A stretch of 64,000 nucleotides of DNA from Botryotinia globosa (lineage: Eukaryota > Ascomycota > Leotiomycetes > Helotiales > Sclerotiniaceae), in contig RCSZ01000002.1 of the NCBI GenBank assembly GCA_014898425.1, positions 2,232,001 through 2,296,000 of the forward strand, given 5' to 3'. The notes under the pieces are model-generated. The model had not been told where the DNA came from and made no database searches. It worked only from the letters and a program-made list of their open reading frames with translations. How positions within the stretch are numbered: the first letter of the stretch is position 1; the number at the start of each line of letters is the position of its first letter. Below are positions 1 through 12,457 of the stretch, piece after piece. The position numbers were made by a program, and so were the translations under genes.

Positions 1-2669
1 CGTGTCATAATCTCACGGATCAAGGCATCACGTTGCTCTTCAAGCTCTGCCAACACACCGGCACGAAAGAAGACTTTGGTGATTCCAACACGGAACAATG
101 ACTTGTCCAATTGAAGCTTATCTAGCATCATGCTAGCTGCTGTCTGGCCGTCAAGGTACCCTTTGGGAATGTTCCTGCATAGAACTTCATATCTTTGTCG
201 GAACTCTGAAAAATGAAGTCTGTTTGGAAAGCCAGTGCGTGCAATTCTGATTCCCTCTAAGACACCGTTGCAGCGCAATTGGTCGAGCACAAGTGGTGCA
301 CTGAGTTGCTTAGGTTTTTTCTTGTGGTTGGGTATGATACACCTCACAAAATGAGGATGTGTCGAATGCAACTGAGCCATCAAGGTAGATAGATGTTCTT
401 TATGTTTTTGAGCAACGGTACGGAAAAGACCTTTCTTGACCCTACTTCGGATGGCACCCAAATCATCGCCTGCTTCAGAGCAATCACTGAAGAGATTTGC
501 AACATGTGTATCGCTAGATGCAGCCAACAATCTTGTAATGTTGTCATTCATTGGATCTTTATTCTTCTCTAACCAGCCTTCGGTAGAATATTCAACTTCG
601 GCGGCATAGTGAGTGAGCATGAATCCTTGCCCAAGTCTAGAGGCACGATACTTGGGAGTTTTGCGATCCCAAAGAGAATGAAGTTTTTCCGTAAATGACT
701 TGTCCGTGGCTTTTGGCATCACACAATCTTCGTCAAGACACGAGAAAATACCAATGGGATTGGGCAACTCAATCAGGTCAATCGTAGGCTGGAGATCATG
801 ACCAAAATCAATAAATTTCCACTCGATTTTTTCACGGGCGTATTCTTCTTGTTCAAGGACAAACATATGGTGGTTGAAAAATTGCTGGAGCTTCTCGTTC
901 GTGTAGTTGATGCATAATTGCTCAAAACTGTTTTCCTCGAATATTTCGAATCCAGCGATATCGAGTACTCCGATGAAGTGCGAGTCATCGAGACCCATAC
1001 CAGTCCTATCCAATTGCCGATTGATTCGGGTCACAAGATCACCAAAACCTCTCTCGTAAATACCCTTTGCCAACGAGTCTATTGCGAGTAGAACTTGTTC
1101 GGGCGTCTGCACCTTCTCGACCCATTCTCGACCTGCTTTTACACGAGGGTGTAACAACCCTTTTAAAAATGGCTCAAGCGGAATTCCAAGTAGCTTACAC
1201 ACTTTGTCGGCCTGTGCACGTGCGTCAGGAGCTAATCTAGCTTGATCGGCCGATCTACTCTCCTTCACGACAGTTATGTTGCCCAGGTGGAGAACAGCAG
1301 CAACTGTTCGTAAGATAGATATTTGATCGTTCTCGGAGAAGCCCATAACATCAAATGCCTCGACTAAAGTGTTCCACTCATCTCTATCAGAGACACCAAC
1401 AATGGTGTCATGACCGTCCCGCGTGTAAGCGAAGTCTTCTACGTCTAATTCTTCAATCAGAAATTCGTTTTTCAATGTGCGATCGGCCCCCTTCAAAAGC
1501 TGATAGAAAACATGGTAATTCCGCTCATGGGCATTTAGCCTTACCACTCTTGATTTCTCAAGGAGATACCAATCTATGAAAGCACCAGCAATACTACCAT
1601 TGCGCGTAAACTCGATCCTGATGAATTTTCCGAAGCGGGAGGAATTATGATTCCTGACTGTCTGAGCATTCCCGAAGGCTTCGAGGATTGGATTTGCCCG
1701 AAGAATCTGCTGCGAGAGGGTTGAATGCTGTACCTTGTTTTTGACTGGGGATTCCGAGTTTGCAACTGCCGCCAGGTATTGAATGACTTTTTTGGTATTT
1801 TCCGTCTTTCCGGCTCCAGACTCTCCAGTTACAAGAATACTTTGGTTTTGTCCTTCTTCGACTAGATTTCTGAAAGCCTCATCTGCCATCGCGAATATGT
1901 GTGGTTTACTTTCTTCCCGGCCTCGTCCCTTGTATAAATTGATGTACTCATTCGTGTATATGGGTAATGAGCAATATGGATTGATGGTAACCAGGAACAA
2001 GCCTGAATATGTGTAGATGAGATCAGCTTGGTATCTCATATGAAGATTATGGACAACTGATGCTTCATTGAGATGCGTAAGCTCTGCCATGTCATTTGCT
2101 TTGTCGAATTTCGCGGGGTTTACTTTGTCCACAGTTTCAGGATCGACCTCTCGTTGCTAAATACCCAGTCAGACATTGTACCGGAAGAGAAATCACATTC
2201 ATGAACTCACACTCCCATCGTCACATTGGACCAATATGTGATGATTCTCCAATTCTTCCACCACCCACCCTTTGACGAATGCAGTTTGAGGATCTTTTAA
2301 CCAAACATATCTTTTTCCGGAGAAATCATTATCTCCCTCCATTGCCATCACAGTTTCTGCGCCGAGTCGCATCTCTTCCGAATTGATGAATGAAGGCGCA
2401 AATGTATTTGAAGAGGGAGCGGTCGACTTAGAATTGGAGCGAGATCTTAGTGAAACATTATTATTATTATTGGGGGCCACGATATCCCCCAGCGAGGAGT
2501 AGGACTGGTGTCGATTGTGTGTTTGATGGCTTTGTGCCGGGGATGAGAAAGGAGCTGACGCAAATATTGCACTTTTCGGCCTGCCTTTGGGAACGCCGGG
2601 TTCGGGAGATAAAGTCCCTGATCTAGCAAAAGGATTATTGCGCTTTGTCTGAAAATTGGAAGCCATCAT
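1..2669 (-). CDS. myoB: Class II myosin heavy chain, N-terminal part (runs off the window)
   Basis: Actin-based motor of the contractile ring and septum. Exon 1 (2211-2669) encodes 153 residues: a Ser/Asn-rich head of about 110 residues, then the myosin SH3-like segment (KRYVWLKDP). A 54-bp intron (2157-2210) follows in phase 0, and exon 2 continues to base 1. The motor domain shows the P-loop GESGAGKT near residue 262, switch I NHNSSRFGKF, switch II DIAGFEIF, the SH1 helix region LRCNGVLEGIRI and the converter up to FFRAGVLAELEE. The IQ motif and coiled-coil tail lie outside the window. The start is the first of two consecutive ATGs; the frame opens further upstream only with a TTG. The conventional head and SH3 domain fit class II (MyoB/Myo2 of filamentous fungi) better than class V; the tail would confirm this. 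Confidence 0.93.
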
Positions 2670-3668
2670 GGAGTAGGTGTTGTTGGGTGTCAATTGATTG
2701 AAGCAAGGCTCTGTTCCTTAAGAAAGTAAACAAAGTCCATCCATGGGAAGATTCCAAATTGTCGCAAAGCAAAAATAGGGGAGGAAAGTTCATGCAGCCT
2801 CTTCAATCATTACATGTGAAATTAGTAAAGAGAGGAGCAAATAAAAAGATTCATTCTTCTGTTTCACCTCTTTTTATCTCTTGAATCGGAATCGAGATTC
2901 TTGTCAACGTCAGTGTGTAATAAAGTCAATATTGACGACGCGAAGGAGGATTATTAAGTGGCGGTACAAAGTTTAATTTGGCTTTACTGGGTAGTTGAAT
3001 GGTAGAGTTTCCCCTGGCAACGCAGCGACAGTTGATCCAGTGCCGCTTCAGTCGTAGAATCATATCGATAAGGGAATTGATGGTTTATCGTAGGGCAGCC
3101 TTGCTGCGAGCACCTCGTGACACTGACTCTAGTGTGACACTGTCTTTGTCTAGTGACACTCACTCTCTCACTCCCGTCACTCCACTCACCAATACCTAGC
3201 GGGATTTACCGGCGCTAAGCAACTGTGAATCTTTGCCTGGCGTTTGCTTTAGGTGCCATCGTACTAATAAGTTCTCTTTTTCCCATTGCCATCTACACCT
3301 CCACCTCCACCTCCACCTCCACCTCCACCTCCATCAAGCTTTCAGACAGACTCTATCCAGGTCTTCTTCATAGCCAGGTTCATCAAGATCGAGTCAGCAA
3401 AACAAGTGAAGAAAGTGATAGTCTCACTTGCGTTTTTCATTGTTAAATTTTGACAATTCTTTCTTCTGGCTCGTCGCGACACCCTTTTCTCTGCGACTTC
3501 TGCATCTGTAATTACTTTCTCCCTTGCTTTGATTGCGCTGCTCCAGTGGTACTCGACCGTTGAATTGAACGCGTCTTGGAGGTAATTTTGCAATATCAGT
3601 CAGAACTAATCACAGTTAAGTTTTGAATTCATTCAGTAAAGCTAGGTACTGCTTTGTACTTGCCGACA
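2670..3668. promoter_or_regulatory. Shared promoter region of the divergent myosin and Red1-like genes
   Basis: No gene is supported in this roughly 1-kb spacer between two divergently transcribed genes. It contains pyrimidine-rich stretches and a perfect hexanucleotide repeat at 3296-3332. Small open frames here are low-complexity and lack splice or domain support. Confidence 0.5.
3296..3332 (+). repeat. (CACCTC)n hexanucleotide repeat
   Basis: About six tandem CACCTC units lie roughly 340 bp upstream of the Red1-like start codon. They form a polypyrimidine tract in the probable 5' UTR or promoter. Confidence 0.85.
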
Positions 3669-6600
3669 ATGTCGGATTATCCTTACTATGGCGCGGCCTA
3701 TGGCAATCGCGACCAGTCGAACAACCCACCTTACCCAACCTATTCAAATCACTCCACATACTATCCGCAAGATGATGGCCGATCGGGGCAGCATACGATG
3801 TCTCAAGGATATGATAATACAATGGCATATGGCTATAATCAACAACAACTTCCAAACTACAGCGCGCCCGCTATACAGAATAATATACCCCCAGTCCCAG
3901 TCTTCCAGGGCTGGAACCAAGAAAACTCATCTATGCCCCAATACAATACAGCGCCGCAAGGCATGCATTCATATGCTGGGTACAATCATCAAAATTATGC
4001 TCAAAATTCACAATACTATGCGCCAGTGGCTGCCCCGCAGCCAGCGTATCATTCACAAACACCCGCATATGGTAATGTTGAAAATCGCGAAATGAGCGAA
4101 GGAGAGTATGATGATACTTCTGCCCACATGCGCTCAGCAGCCCCGAATGCTTCAATTGGCGCACCGCGCTCGAGCCACTATCGCGGGAATGATGGCAATG
4201 GCTATCTTGATACTGCCCATCGCGCTGTCTATCCAACAGGCCAAGATCCTGCTCCCCAGCAGCCGCCACCGACTCTTCGCAATGGTAAGCAATTCCAGCC
4301 CCTCATAAATTCGTTTATTGACGTCTCCCTGCAGCAGCCGATTATTATAATCAACGCCAACCTTCAGCCTCGTACTCCCCATTCATCGCCCAAAGTGAGC
4401 CAAAGTTTGACCAAATCAAGAATTCTCAGATTAAGGATACAGGCGCAGGTAAGGGACCACTGAACGTAAAGAAGGGCGGTGCACAGAAAAAATCAAAGCC
4501 TCAATCACCGGTAGGAGAGCCTAATAATACTGCATCCAAATCTGGCCAGGAAAATATTCCCTCTTTCACACAAGGTCAGATACCAGAGGCCATTGGACGC
4601 TCTCATCCTTCTCAAGCTGATGCATATAACGATACCGTTACTTTTAAAACTGTCGCCGAAGCTCGTAAAAAAGCTGAAGGCGCCATCCTAAATCTTTGGT
4701 CTTATGATGTTCGATTCCCAGCCTATCTTGAAGAAGGGGTTGATGAAAAGCTTGTCGGAGAGTTGTTTGATGAGCTTAGATTGTCGAAAACTGCAACGAA
4801 AACCATCAGTGCAGCATCTGCCCAAAGTCCCTCCACTAGTGTTTCTTCTGCGCCTACCTCTGGCCTTCCTGTCACTAGTGGACATCCCAATAGTCAGGGT
4901 TCAGCCCAAAGCTTTACAGATAAATCAAAACAAGCTATAACTAACGGAGGCACTGCTCCTTCTGCAACTGCGCAGCCGAAGAGTGCAGCCGCTGTTGAGA
5001 AAGAAAAAACAATGCAGGCGAAGATGGACGCTCTCAGGAAATCGAGAGCTGAGCGAGCCCAGAAGAATGCGGCAAAGTCTGTCGCAACTACCGCTACTAG
5101 TCTTCCAAGTCCAATTGCTCATGCTAAACCAACCATAATCCCTGAACTGCCTACATCAGTTCCAAATTCCACTTCCTCTGCTGAAAAAGTCGTTGAAAAA
5201 AACAAGGTTGGTACTACAGATTCAAGTAGCTCAGGCTCAATTCCAGCTTTAACTGTCACAACACAATTTCCCCAATTGAGCGCGCCACCTCCAAATATTC
5301 AACAGACCTCTCAAAAGATTCCGGGTTTGTTCTTAGCTTCTGCCCCACCCGCCCCATCATCTGTCCCACAACCTATCATGCCAACCCCGGTTCTCAATGG
5401 GCAGCGCAAACGTCCAGTAGCTGCTGACTTTGACGGGCCTTCGACATCCACAATACCGCTCAAGCGGCCATTTGGTCAAAGCCGTGTGGAACCAAAACCG
5501 TTTGTCATTTGTGTCAGCGAGGATGAAGACGAGTCCGATGAAGATGTCGAAATGGAATTGGAATCTCAGGCTGATGCAGATTCGCCTGTTCAACCCCCTC
5601 GCAAGCTACCCGAACAAAAGGCATTGCCAACAGCATCTTCTTTTCTTCCACCAAAACCATTTACTCCACCTCCCACGTCGTCGACAAGCACCCCACCGAA
5701 TTTACAAAGTTCTATCAAGCCACATCCTGAGGATCTTCGACGCAAGGAAAGCGAAATTGAACAGTTGAAGAGAAAAATTGCTGAAGCTGAAATGAGGAAG
5801 GCAAACAAGAGAACCAGCAGCGGTGCACAAACTCCAATCAACAACGTCGCAACTGCTTCGAGCAACATTGGCCTTGTAGCTAGTAAACCAAATTCTTTGA
5901 TCGAAACACAAAAGACAACCAATATTTCTAAGGAAAAAACACAATCTGATGCAGCTCAAGTTGCCGAGCTCCAAAAAGCCGCTGATATTCGAAAAGAAGA
6001 GGCCGAACTTAAACGACTCCGACGCGAAAGAATTGCGAGCGCCATTCCCCGTGTGGACGCTGAAGCTTTACAAAACCAAGCGAGACTTGAGGAACTTCGT
6101 GCTGAAACCGCCAGAATCGAAGCGGCGGTGCAAAAGAATCTTCAGGATAAACAAAAGCTGGTTGAGGAAATGGAAAGACTAGGTCAGGAAACCGATCAAC
6201 AATTGCAGGAGCAAAAAGAAAAGTTGGACAGTCTCACACGTGAAGAGACAAAAGACAATCCAGGTAGGGGCAAGATTAAAATTATCAGACTGCCATAATA
6301 GTAGATGCTCACATTTCCACAGCTGAACCACCTTCAGCTTCTGCTCAGCCAGACTGTGAGCCAGAACCACATAGTCTCGCCGAATCCGAGCCGAAATCTG
6401 CATCAGTTCCCATGGAACTAGATGACCAAATCGATGATGCTCGCGACGCAATGCAGCCGCAAGAACAACAACAACAACATCCTGAACAATCCCATACTAC
6501 TGATATCACTGCTGCCTCCCCAATTTCTATACCTCTGACACAACCTGATAGTGTCAGCGATATTGCACATGACACAACCGAAAACCATTCTTCCGAGGTC

Positions 6601-7684
6601 AAAGAGGCATCCGAAACCAACCAAGATCTTGAGGCTGCGCTTCAAGAAGCCGTGCGCGCGGACGCAGACTCTGCTGGTCCTAGTGACGTCGAAATGGAAG
6701 ACAGCAATGCGCCTCCTACGCAAGTCAACAACGTGACTGCCACACCCAATGAAGAGAAAGCAGGCTCCGATTATTCACCAGTCCTTGAGCGTTCTCAGCC
6801 ACTTGCAACTTCGTCAACTTCCAACATTCCTGATGCGGTAGATGCCTCTGAGATCGCTGATGTAGATTCGGATCACTATGAGCCCCCAGAGGCCACTCTC
6901 GCTGCTGATGAGACTTCGCCGGTGGCATCATCTCCATTTAGTCCCGCTCCACCAGATTCAGTGATTGGTGCAGCAGAAGACGGCAAATTGCCAGAGTTGT
7001 TAAACGATAACTATATCGATCTTGAAGTTATCTCTAATGGAGAAGAACAAAGTCTTCCGGCAGAAGACGGTAGTGTCCCTCAACTAACAGAAGTAAAAGT
7101 CTTCTCCATTCTTGGTGGCAATTCCCAGGCTGACCTGAGCCCAGAAACCCCTTTCTAGCGATCCTAATAGCTCAAGCTTTTTTACACCATATGAAAGCCC
7201 TCTGAGAGTGTTTCATGCATTTCGGTTTCATCCAGAATATAAGCAACAAATTCCGGGTGGGCTGAAGTCGATCACTTATACTAACAAGATTGATGCGAAG
7301 AAAGAACTGTGTCGATATGAATTGATGGGAGGAATATGCAATGACAATACTTGCGATTTTCAGCATTTTAGAGAAATGGGACTGCCTGGTGCGTCGGTAG
7401 TTCCAGCCAGCATGCTCTGAGCTCACCCTTGAGTATCCCTTTCGTCCCCTTTGCTAACTTTTGTTCCGACAGATGATGCCGTTCTCGCGAAATTGGGATC
7501 CCCAGACGAGTTCGAAGGAGAACAACGAGATAGGTTTATTGAAGGTTTGAAATCATTACTCTCGGGCCTGCGAGCAAGAAAAATTAAAGACTTTGATGCT
7601 ATTGCCTCTGAGATTGTTGCACATCGTGCCAAATTCTTGGGCGATTCATCAAAGGTACTCAGCCTCGAAGGCACGACACTTTAA
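3669..7684 (+). CDS. Red1/ZFC3H1-like protein with C-terminal zf-C3H1 zinc finger
   Basis: Probable scaffold of a nuclear RNA-surveillance complex (MTREC/PAXT type) that delivers RNAs to the exosome. Five exons: 3669-4284, 4335-6263, 6323-7092, 7145-7388, 7473-7684, giving 1,256 residues with all phases consistent. The first ~200 residues are Tyr/Gln/Pro-rich; the middle is disordered with a charged coiled coil at about residues 660-840; an acidic Gln/Ser-rich stretch follows. Near residues 1160-1180 a compact finger, CRYELMGGICNDNTCDFQH, fits C-x8-C-x5-C-x3-H, the zf-C3H1 pattern of Red1 and ZFC3H1. The ATG at 3669 is chosen because the frame upstream has only a TTG. The last exon could instead splice at 7654 and end slightly later. 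Family assignment rests on the finger and architecture. Confidence 0.82.
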
Positions 7685-9009
7685 ACGACTTACCTATAGC
7701 GGCCTGGACCCTGAACTTGTAATTCTCTCAGCCCATTCTCCCCATCACATACAGTTGCCAGAGACCTGATCAGGCTTGGTATCGATGCTGATGCTAAATA
7801 ATCTTTCCTTTTTGGTGTGAAGGTCGAAGGTGGCCTAATCTCACTTTGTTGGATCATTTATTTTCAAAATCTTCTTTTCTTAGACCTGAAATGTCAATGG
7901 ACATCGACTTTGCATGGATGGAGTTGCATGGAACGGCTGGTGTTTTTGTGGCATGTCTACGATACCCCGTCTGATGAAAAAAGGAGACCTGGGGGAATGC
8001 ATCCAGTGGGTGCAACCAGTGTGTATTCTGGAATAAAATTCCTTTGAACACTGAATGATAAAAATCGACGAAGTTTATCTTGCGAATTAGCTAGTTAATC
8101 ATAGCATACCTAATAATTGACTAATTTATTTTACGTTTCGATCAATCTGAATCCATATTGTTGTTGACTTGACTTCAGGCATATATATCATGGCATCTGT
8201 GTAGTTGCTTGCTTGCTCAGTCTGATTAATAACTGATCTCGGCGGGATGGGATGTCTTGATGAATTTTTATCAAAACACATGACCACGCGAAAGAGATAG
8301 AGTAAAATGCAATACCCCAGAAAGTAGAAGAACCCCACCATACTACCCAGCATAATGATCAACGCACATGACTACTGAAAGCGGCAATTCCGATACCGAA
8401 AAATCACGACATCTAAGCCAGAACTTCATCATTGCGCTAAGTAGCAGTGAGCACTGTGCACCAATCTTTTCTCCATGCAACTTATATCGCAGGCCAAACT
8501 ATGGAAATCAGCTTCCCGACATGACTGTCTGGGCCATGGCTTTCGTTTCCTTGGCTTTGGAAACAAAAAGACGATAAGGTTGACGAGTTTATAAGTGAAC
8601 AAGGGATTGAGCATCATGATGTAACATGTAGCTATGAGTATCTCGCAGTGGCTCGAAGTTGAGTGATTGCGTGCTACATACATCATTTGGTATTATACAT
8701 CGCGATGGATCCCCTTGCAACTGGAACGGCTGCGAGCCTCGGTTTGTTATCTTGATAAGATGGAAAAGATGGAAAAGATGGAAGTTCCAGGTTATCCTAG
8801 TGGTTGTGATGTGACGTGATTTGATCCATTTTCATGCAATCTTGACACCATTTGATATTTTCCATGTGACGAGGATGAGGATATAAGTATATTGACCCAC
8901 CCTCAATCTTTATTGTTTTCGAATACTTTCTGCTCCTTCTTCATTCCTCGACGTCGAAGCCTTGTTTCGTGCACATTGGAGATACAATTGATCCATTGCA
9001 ATTTTCGTA
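7685..9009. other. Intergenic, no gene seen
   Basis: 3' flank of the Red1-like gene and promoter of the transporter gene. Only short unsupported frames are present. A short GATGGAAAA-type direct repeat lies near 8759-8780. Confidence 0.5.
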
Positions 9010-10664
9010 ATGTCGCACACGGCGCCACAGCAGGCGCTGGATAATGAGAAGATCGCAGTGGAAACGGATGGCAATGATGGGATTGATAGAAATGAAAAAA
9101 GGAATGGAAATGAGAGCGAAGTTTCGGATGAATCGTTTGCAAATCCGTCGGGGATCAATGAAAAGGCATTGGTAAGAAAGTTGGATTGGAAACTATTGCC
9201 TGCCCTTACATTGCTTTATTTGTTGAGTTTCTTGGACAGGAGTAACAGTATGTTTTACTCCGTTTTCATTGCGTCAATTGCTTCTCTCTTTTCGAAATCA
9301 GGGTGGAAATGATACTGACCAAAATCCAAACACACAGTCGGAAATGCGAAGCTTGTTGGATTAGCAACGAGTTTAAACATCACCGGGAATCAATATCTAT
9401 TGACATTGACAATTTATTTTATCGGATACGTTCTCTTCGAAGTGCCTTGCAACATCATACTTAAACGCACAACACCCAAAATATGGCTCCCAACACTCAC
9501 GCTTCTGTGGGGAATTGTCGCGACTTTAATGGGAGTTTCTACAAATTATGCGGGGTTTCTAGCTGCAAGATTCTTCTTGGGTGTTACAGAAAGTGGATTG
9601 TTTCCTGGTGTGGTATTTTACTTATCAATGTGGTATAAGAGGACGGAAACACATTATCGAGTTGCATTGTTCTTTTCTGCAGCTTCGCTGGCTGGTGCTT
9701 TTGGTGGAATCTTGGCTTATGGCATTGGGTTCATGGATGGAGTGGGAGGATTGAAAGGGTGGAGATGGATTTTTATCATTGTAAGACTCCTAAGACTAAA
9801 GTTTTGAAGTCGATTGAGCTAACAAAAGAACAGGAAGGACTTCTGACCGTCGTTGTCTCTTTCTTTGCCTACTTTTTCATCCACAATTACCCCTCAACTG
9901 CACCATTTCTCACGGAACCAGAACGTTCTTTTATCCATGCGCGTCTCAAGTCTTCCACTGATGCAACCAATACTGAACCCTTCACTTGGGCCAACGTTCG
10001 CGCTGCTTTTGGAGATTACAAATGCTGGCTCTACAGCCTCGGTTTCCACACAATGTCTCTACCCCTCTACACCCTTTCTCTTTTTTTTCCTACCATCATC
10101 TCAGGCCTCGGCTACAAAGCGGCTACCGCACAACTTCTCACTGTCCCCCCTTACGCATTCGCAACAGCCCTTACAGTGATCATTGCCATCCTCTCAGAAA
10201 AAACACACAAACGCGCTCCTTTCATTCTCTTCTCCTCCTCATTTGCAATCATCGGCTATATCATTCTTCTCGCAACTCCACACAACAAACCCGGCATCTC
10301 CTATCTCGGAACTTTTTTCGCAGCCGGTGGAATCTACCCCAGTACCGCTATCGTGCTTTCCTGGCCCGCGGCAAATGTAAGCGGACAAACTAAACGAGCT
10401 ACAGCGACTGCGATGACGATTACGATTGGAAACCTGGGAGCGGTTCTGGGTACGCAATTGTATAGGCCGGCGACGAGTCCTAGATGGTTTTTAGGACATG
10501 GATTTGCATTGGGGTATTTGGTGGCAAATTTGATAGTCGTGGGGACGTTGTGGATCTGTTTGGAAAAGGAAAACAGAGAGAAAAAGAGGAGAGAAGAGAG
10601 TGGAGAGGTAGGAGATGAGGTTTTGAGAAATGATGAGGATGTTAGGTGGATCTTTCAGACTTGA
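9010..10664 (+). CDS. MFS transporter, anion:cation symporter type (DAL5/TNA1-like)
   Basis: Plasma-membrane permease of the fungal allantoate/nicotinate/vitamin family. Exons 9010-9247, 9338-9780 and 9834-10664 give 503 residues, normal for the family. A hydrophilic N-terminus of about 55 residues precedes KLDWKLLPALTLLYLLSFLDRSN, the characteristic DxxLLPxLxLLYLLSFLDR entry to TM1; about twelve membrane segments follow, including ARFFLGVTESGLFPGVVFYLS and KGWRWIF. The C-terminus is charged and cytosolic. Both introns have canonical GT...AG ends and keep the frame. Substrate cannot be told from sequence; small organic acids such as allantoate, nicotinate or pantothenate are typical. It appears intact, unlike the MFS copy at 41.7 kb, which belongs to a different subfamily. 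Confidence 0.9.
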
Positions 10665-12457
10665 GTTTGGGGTGCGAACACTTTTGTTTTTGTTTGCTTT
10701 CATAGTAAACTCACACTGTTATTTTATATTTCAATCTCCCCGTGCTAGAACTGCGGTTGTATTGTGGCAACAGAGAAAATCATACGAGACTTTTTGATAT
10801 TAAAGAATTAACCAATGCTCTAGTTCATGTTACAAGAGAGCTATGCTGCCGATGTGAAACTCGAGAACAGATGGCTCGGTTCGGCAAGTGCAGAATCATC
10901 CCAAATAGACAGCCGTGCTTGCTTCGACAGCCCAGAGTAATATACAGAAGGAGAGAATCTTTGCAATCGATGTTCGTGATCTCTCGTGTATGAACATGAA
11001 ATCACTCTTCTTTCACCAATTCCTGGAAGATATGTATGAGAGTACTATACTTGTCTCCATCTCCGTGATTGGGTTGGAAGAGGGATAGATCCATTGATAG
11101 CTATGGCATGTCTATAATGGATACAACCGGCCGAGAAAAAGAGGTAGTCCTCACGGCACACCTCAACTACTGGTATTTACAATATGGGCTGTATAAAAAT
11201 CAGATTTCCTTGGAAATATAGAATCTTGGGGATGACCAGAAAAATTATCTTGGTCAAGAATAAAATAGGGGTCAGACAACAAACATTTCGTCTTCCCTTC
11301 GAGTATCATGAAAACCCAGGCTTAGAGATTTACGAAAGATCAAGACGCTTGAAGTTGGACTGTTGTTGCTGTATAGATCTCGGATGCGGATGCTTTGTGT
11401 CCCGAGCCGCTAGAATACCATGCCGATTCTATCTGAGAATTTGTTTATTGTTATTTAAATATGCAGCCCTATAGAGGCGGTCTAACGTTCACTCAATCGC
11501 AACTCGATTGGATCTACCGGCCATTTGTATCACCGATGCCCACAACGAACCATATGTTTAGCTTTCGGGAATTCTTGATTATTGCATTGTTGAGCTTAGC
11601 ATCTGGAGATCAAATTCTTATCAAGTTGCAAATAACACACTTGTTGTTTGCTTGCTTTTTCGTTCGCTGTAAACTTTCAATAATTAATGATTCGAATGAC
11701 GATAGACTTGAAGCTTCAAAAGTCACAAAGCCTGAATCACCTCGATTGATTGAAATTTTCTTAGAAGAGTGATCGACTGAAGTAATCGAAATGTCATTTA
11801 TTAGACACCTTCTATATCACTAGCTTGAAATTTATTTCAGGGGTAATTTCTAAATGCTGTTGTCGCCAGCCTCGGTAAATTTCCTATTTGTGGGGTGATC
11901 GCATAGTTTGTTCTAGATTGTAGAGTATTATCCAGTTCGACACTCTTGAAATTCCTAGCACAACCACGAAAATTAGTTTTCTGGGTTGCAGCGAGTATTC
12001 TAAAGTTCAGAGACCTGGACTGCATGGAAAAAGAGGAGTATGATTTGATTTCTAGGTAACAAATCATCTCAGTTGGACTGAATATCAAATCAGTGCTTTG
12101 ATCCTATGCAAGGGGTTGAACAAATCCCACTACTTGAACTGCAGGGCGGATCAAAGGGGCTTGCTTGCACACCCTGTTAAGTTTCTCAGATTCCTTCTTG
12201 ATTGGATCAATGATGCATCGTAGTCCGTAGAACCTGTAGCCCCGTGAGCTATCTATACAAGAGAAGTTGGGGCTGGACGGGCCAAGAAGCTGGCACACTG
12301 GGCTTGTATTGAACGGAAAACGCAAGAACTTTCAAAGACAACTATCAATATGATATATAATGCGGTATCATTATCTTTCCAGAATCCCCCATTTCATTTC
12401 TCTTCATCAATCTTTCTAAAGCTTCCACAAAGCGAAGTACACAACTTACTTTTCAAT
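10665..12457. other. Intergenic, no gene seen
   Basis: About 1.8 kb without a supportable gene. Frames of up to about 100 codons show no domain or consistent splicing. A TATATAA motif near 12352 precedes the sulfatase pseudogene. Confidence 0.5.
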
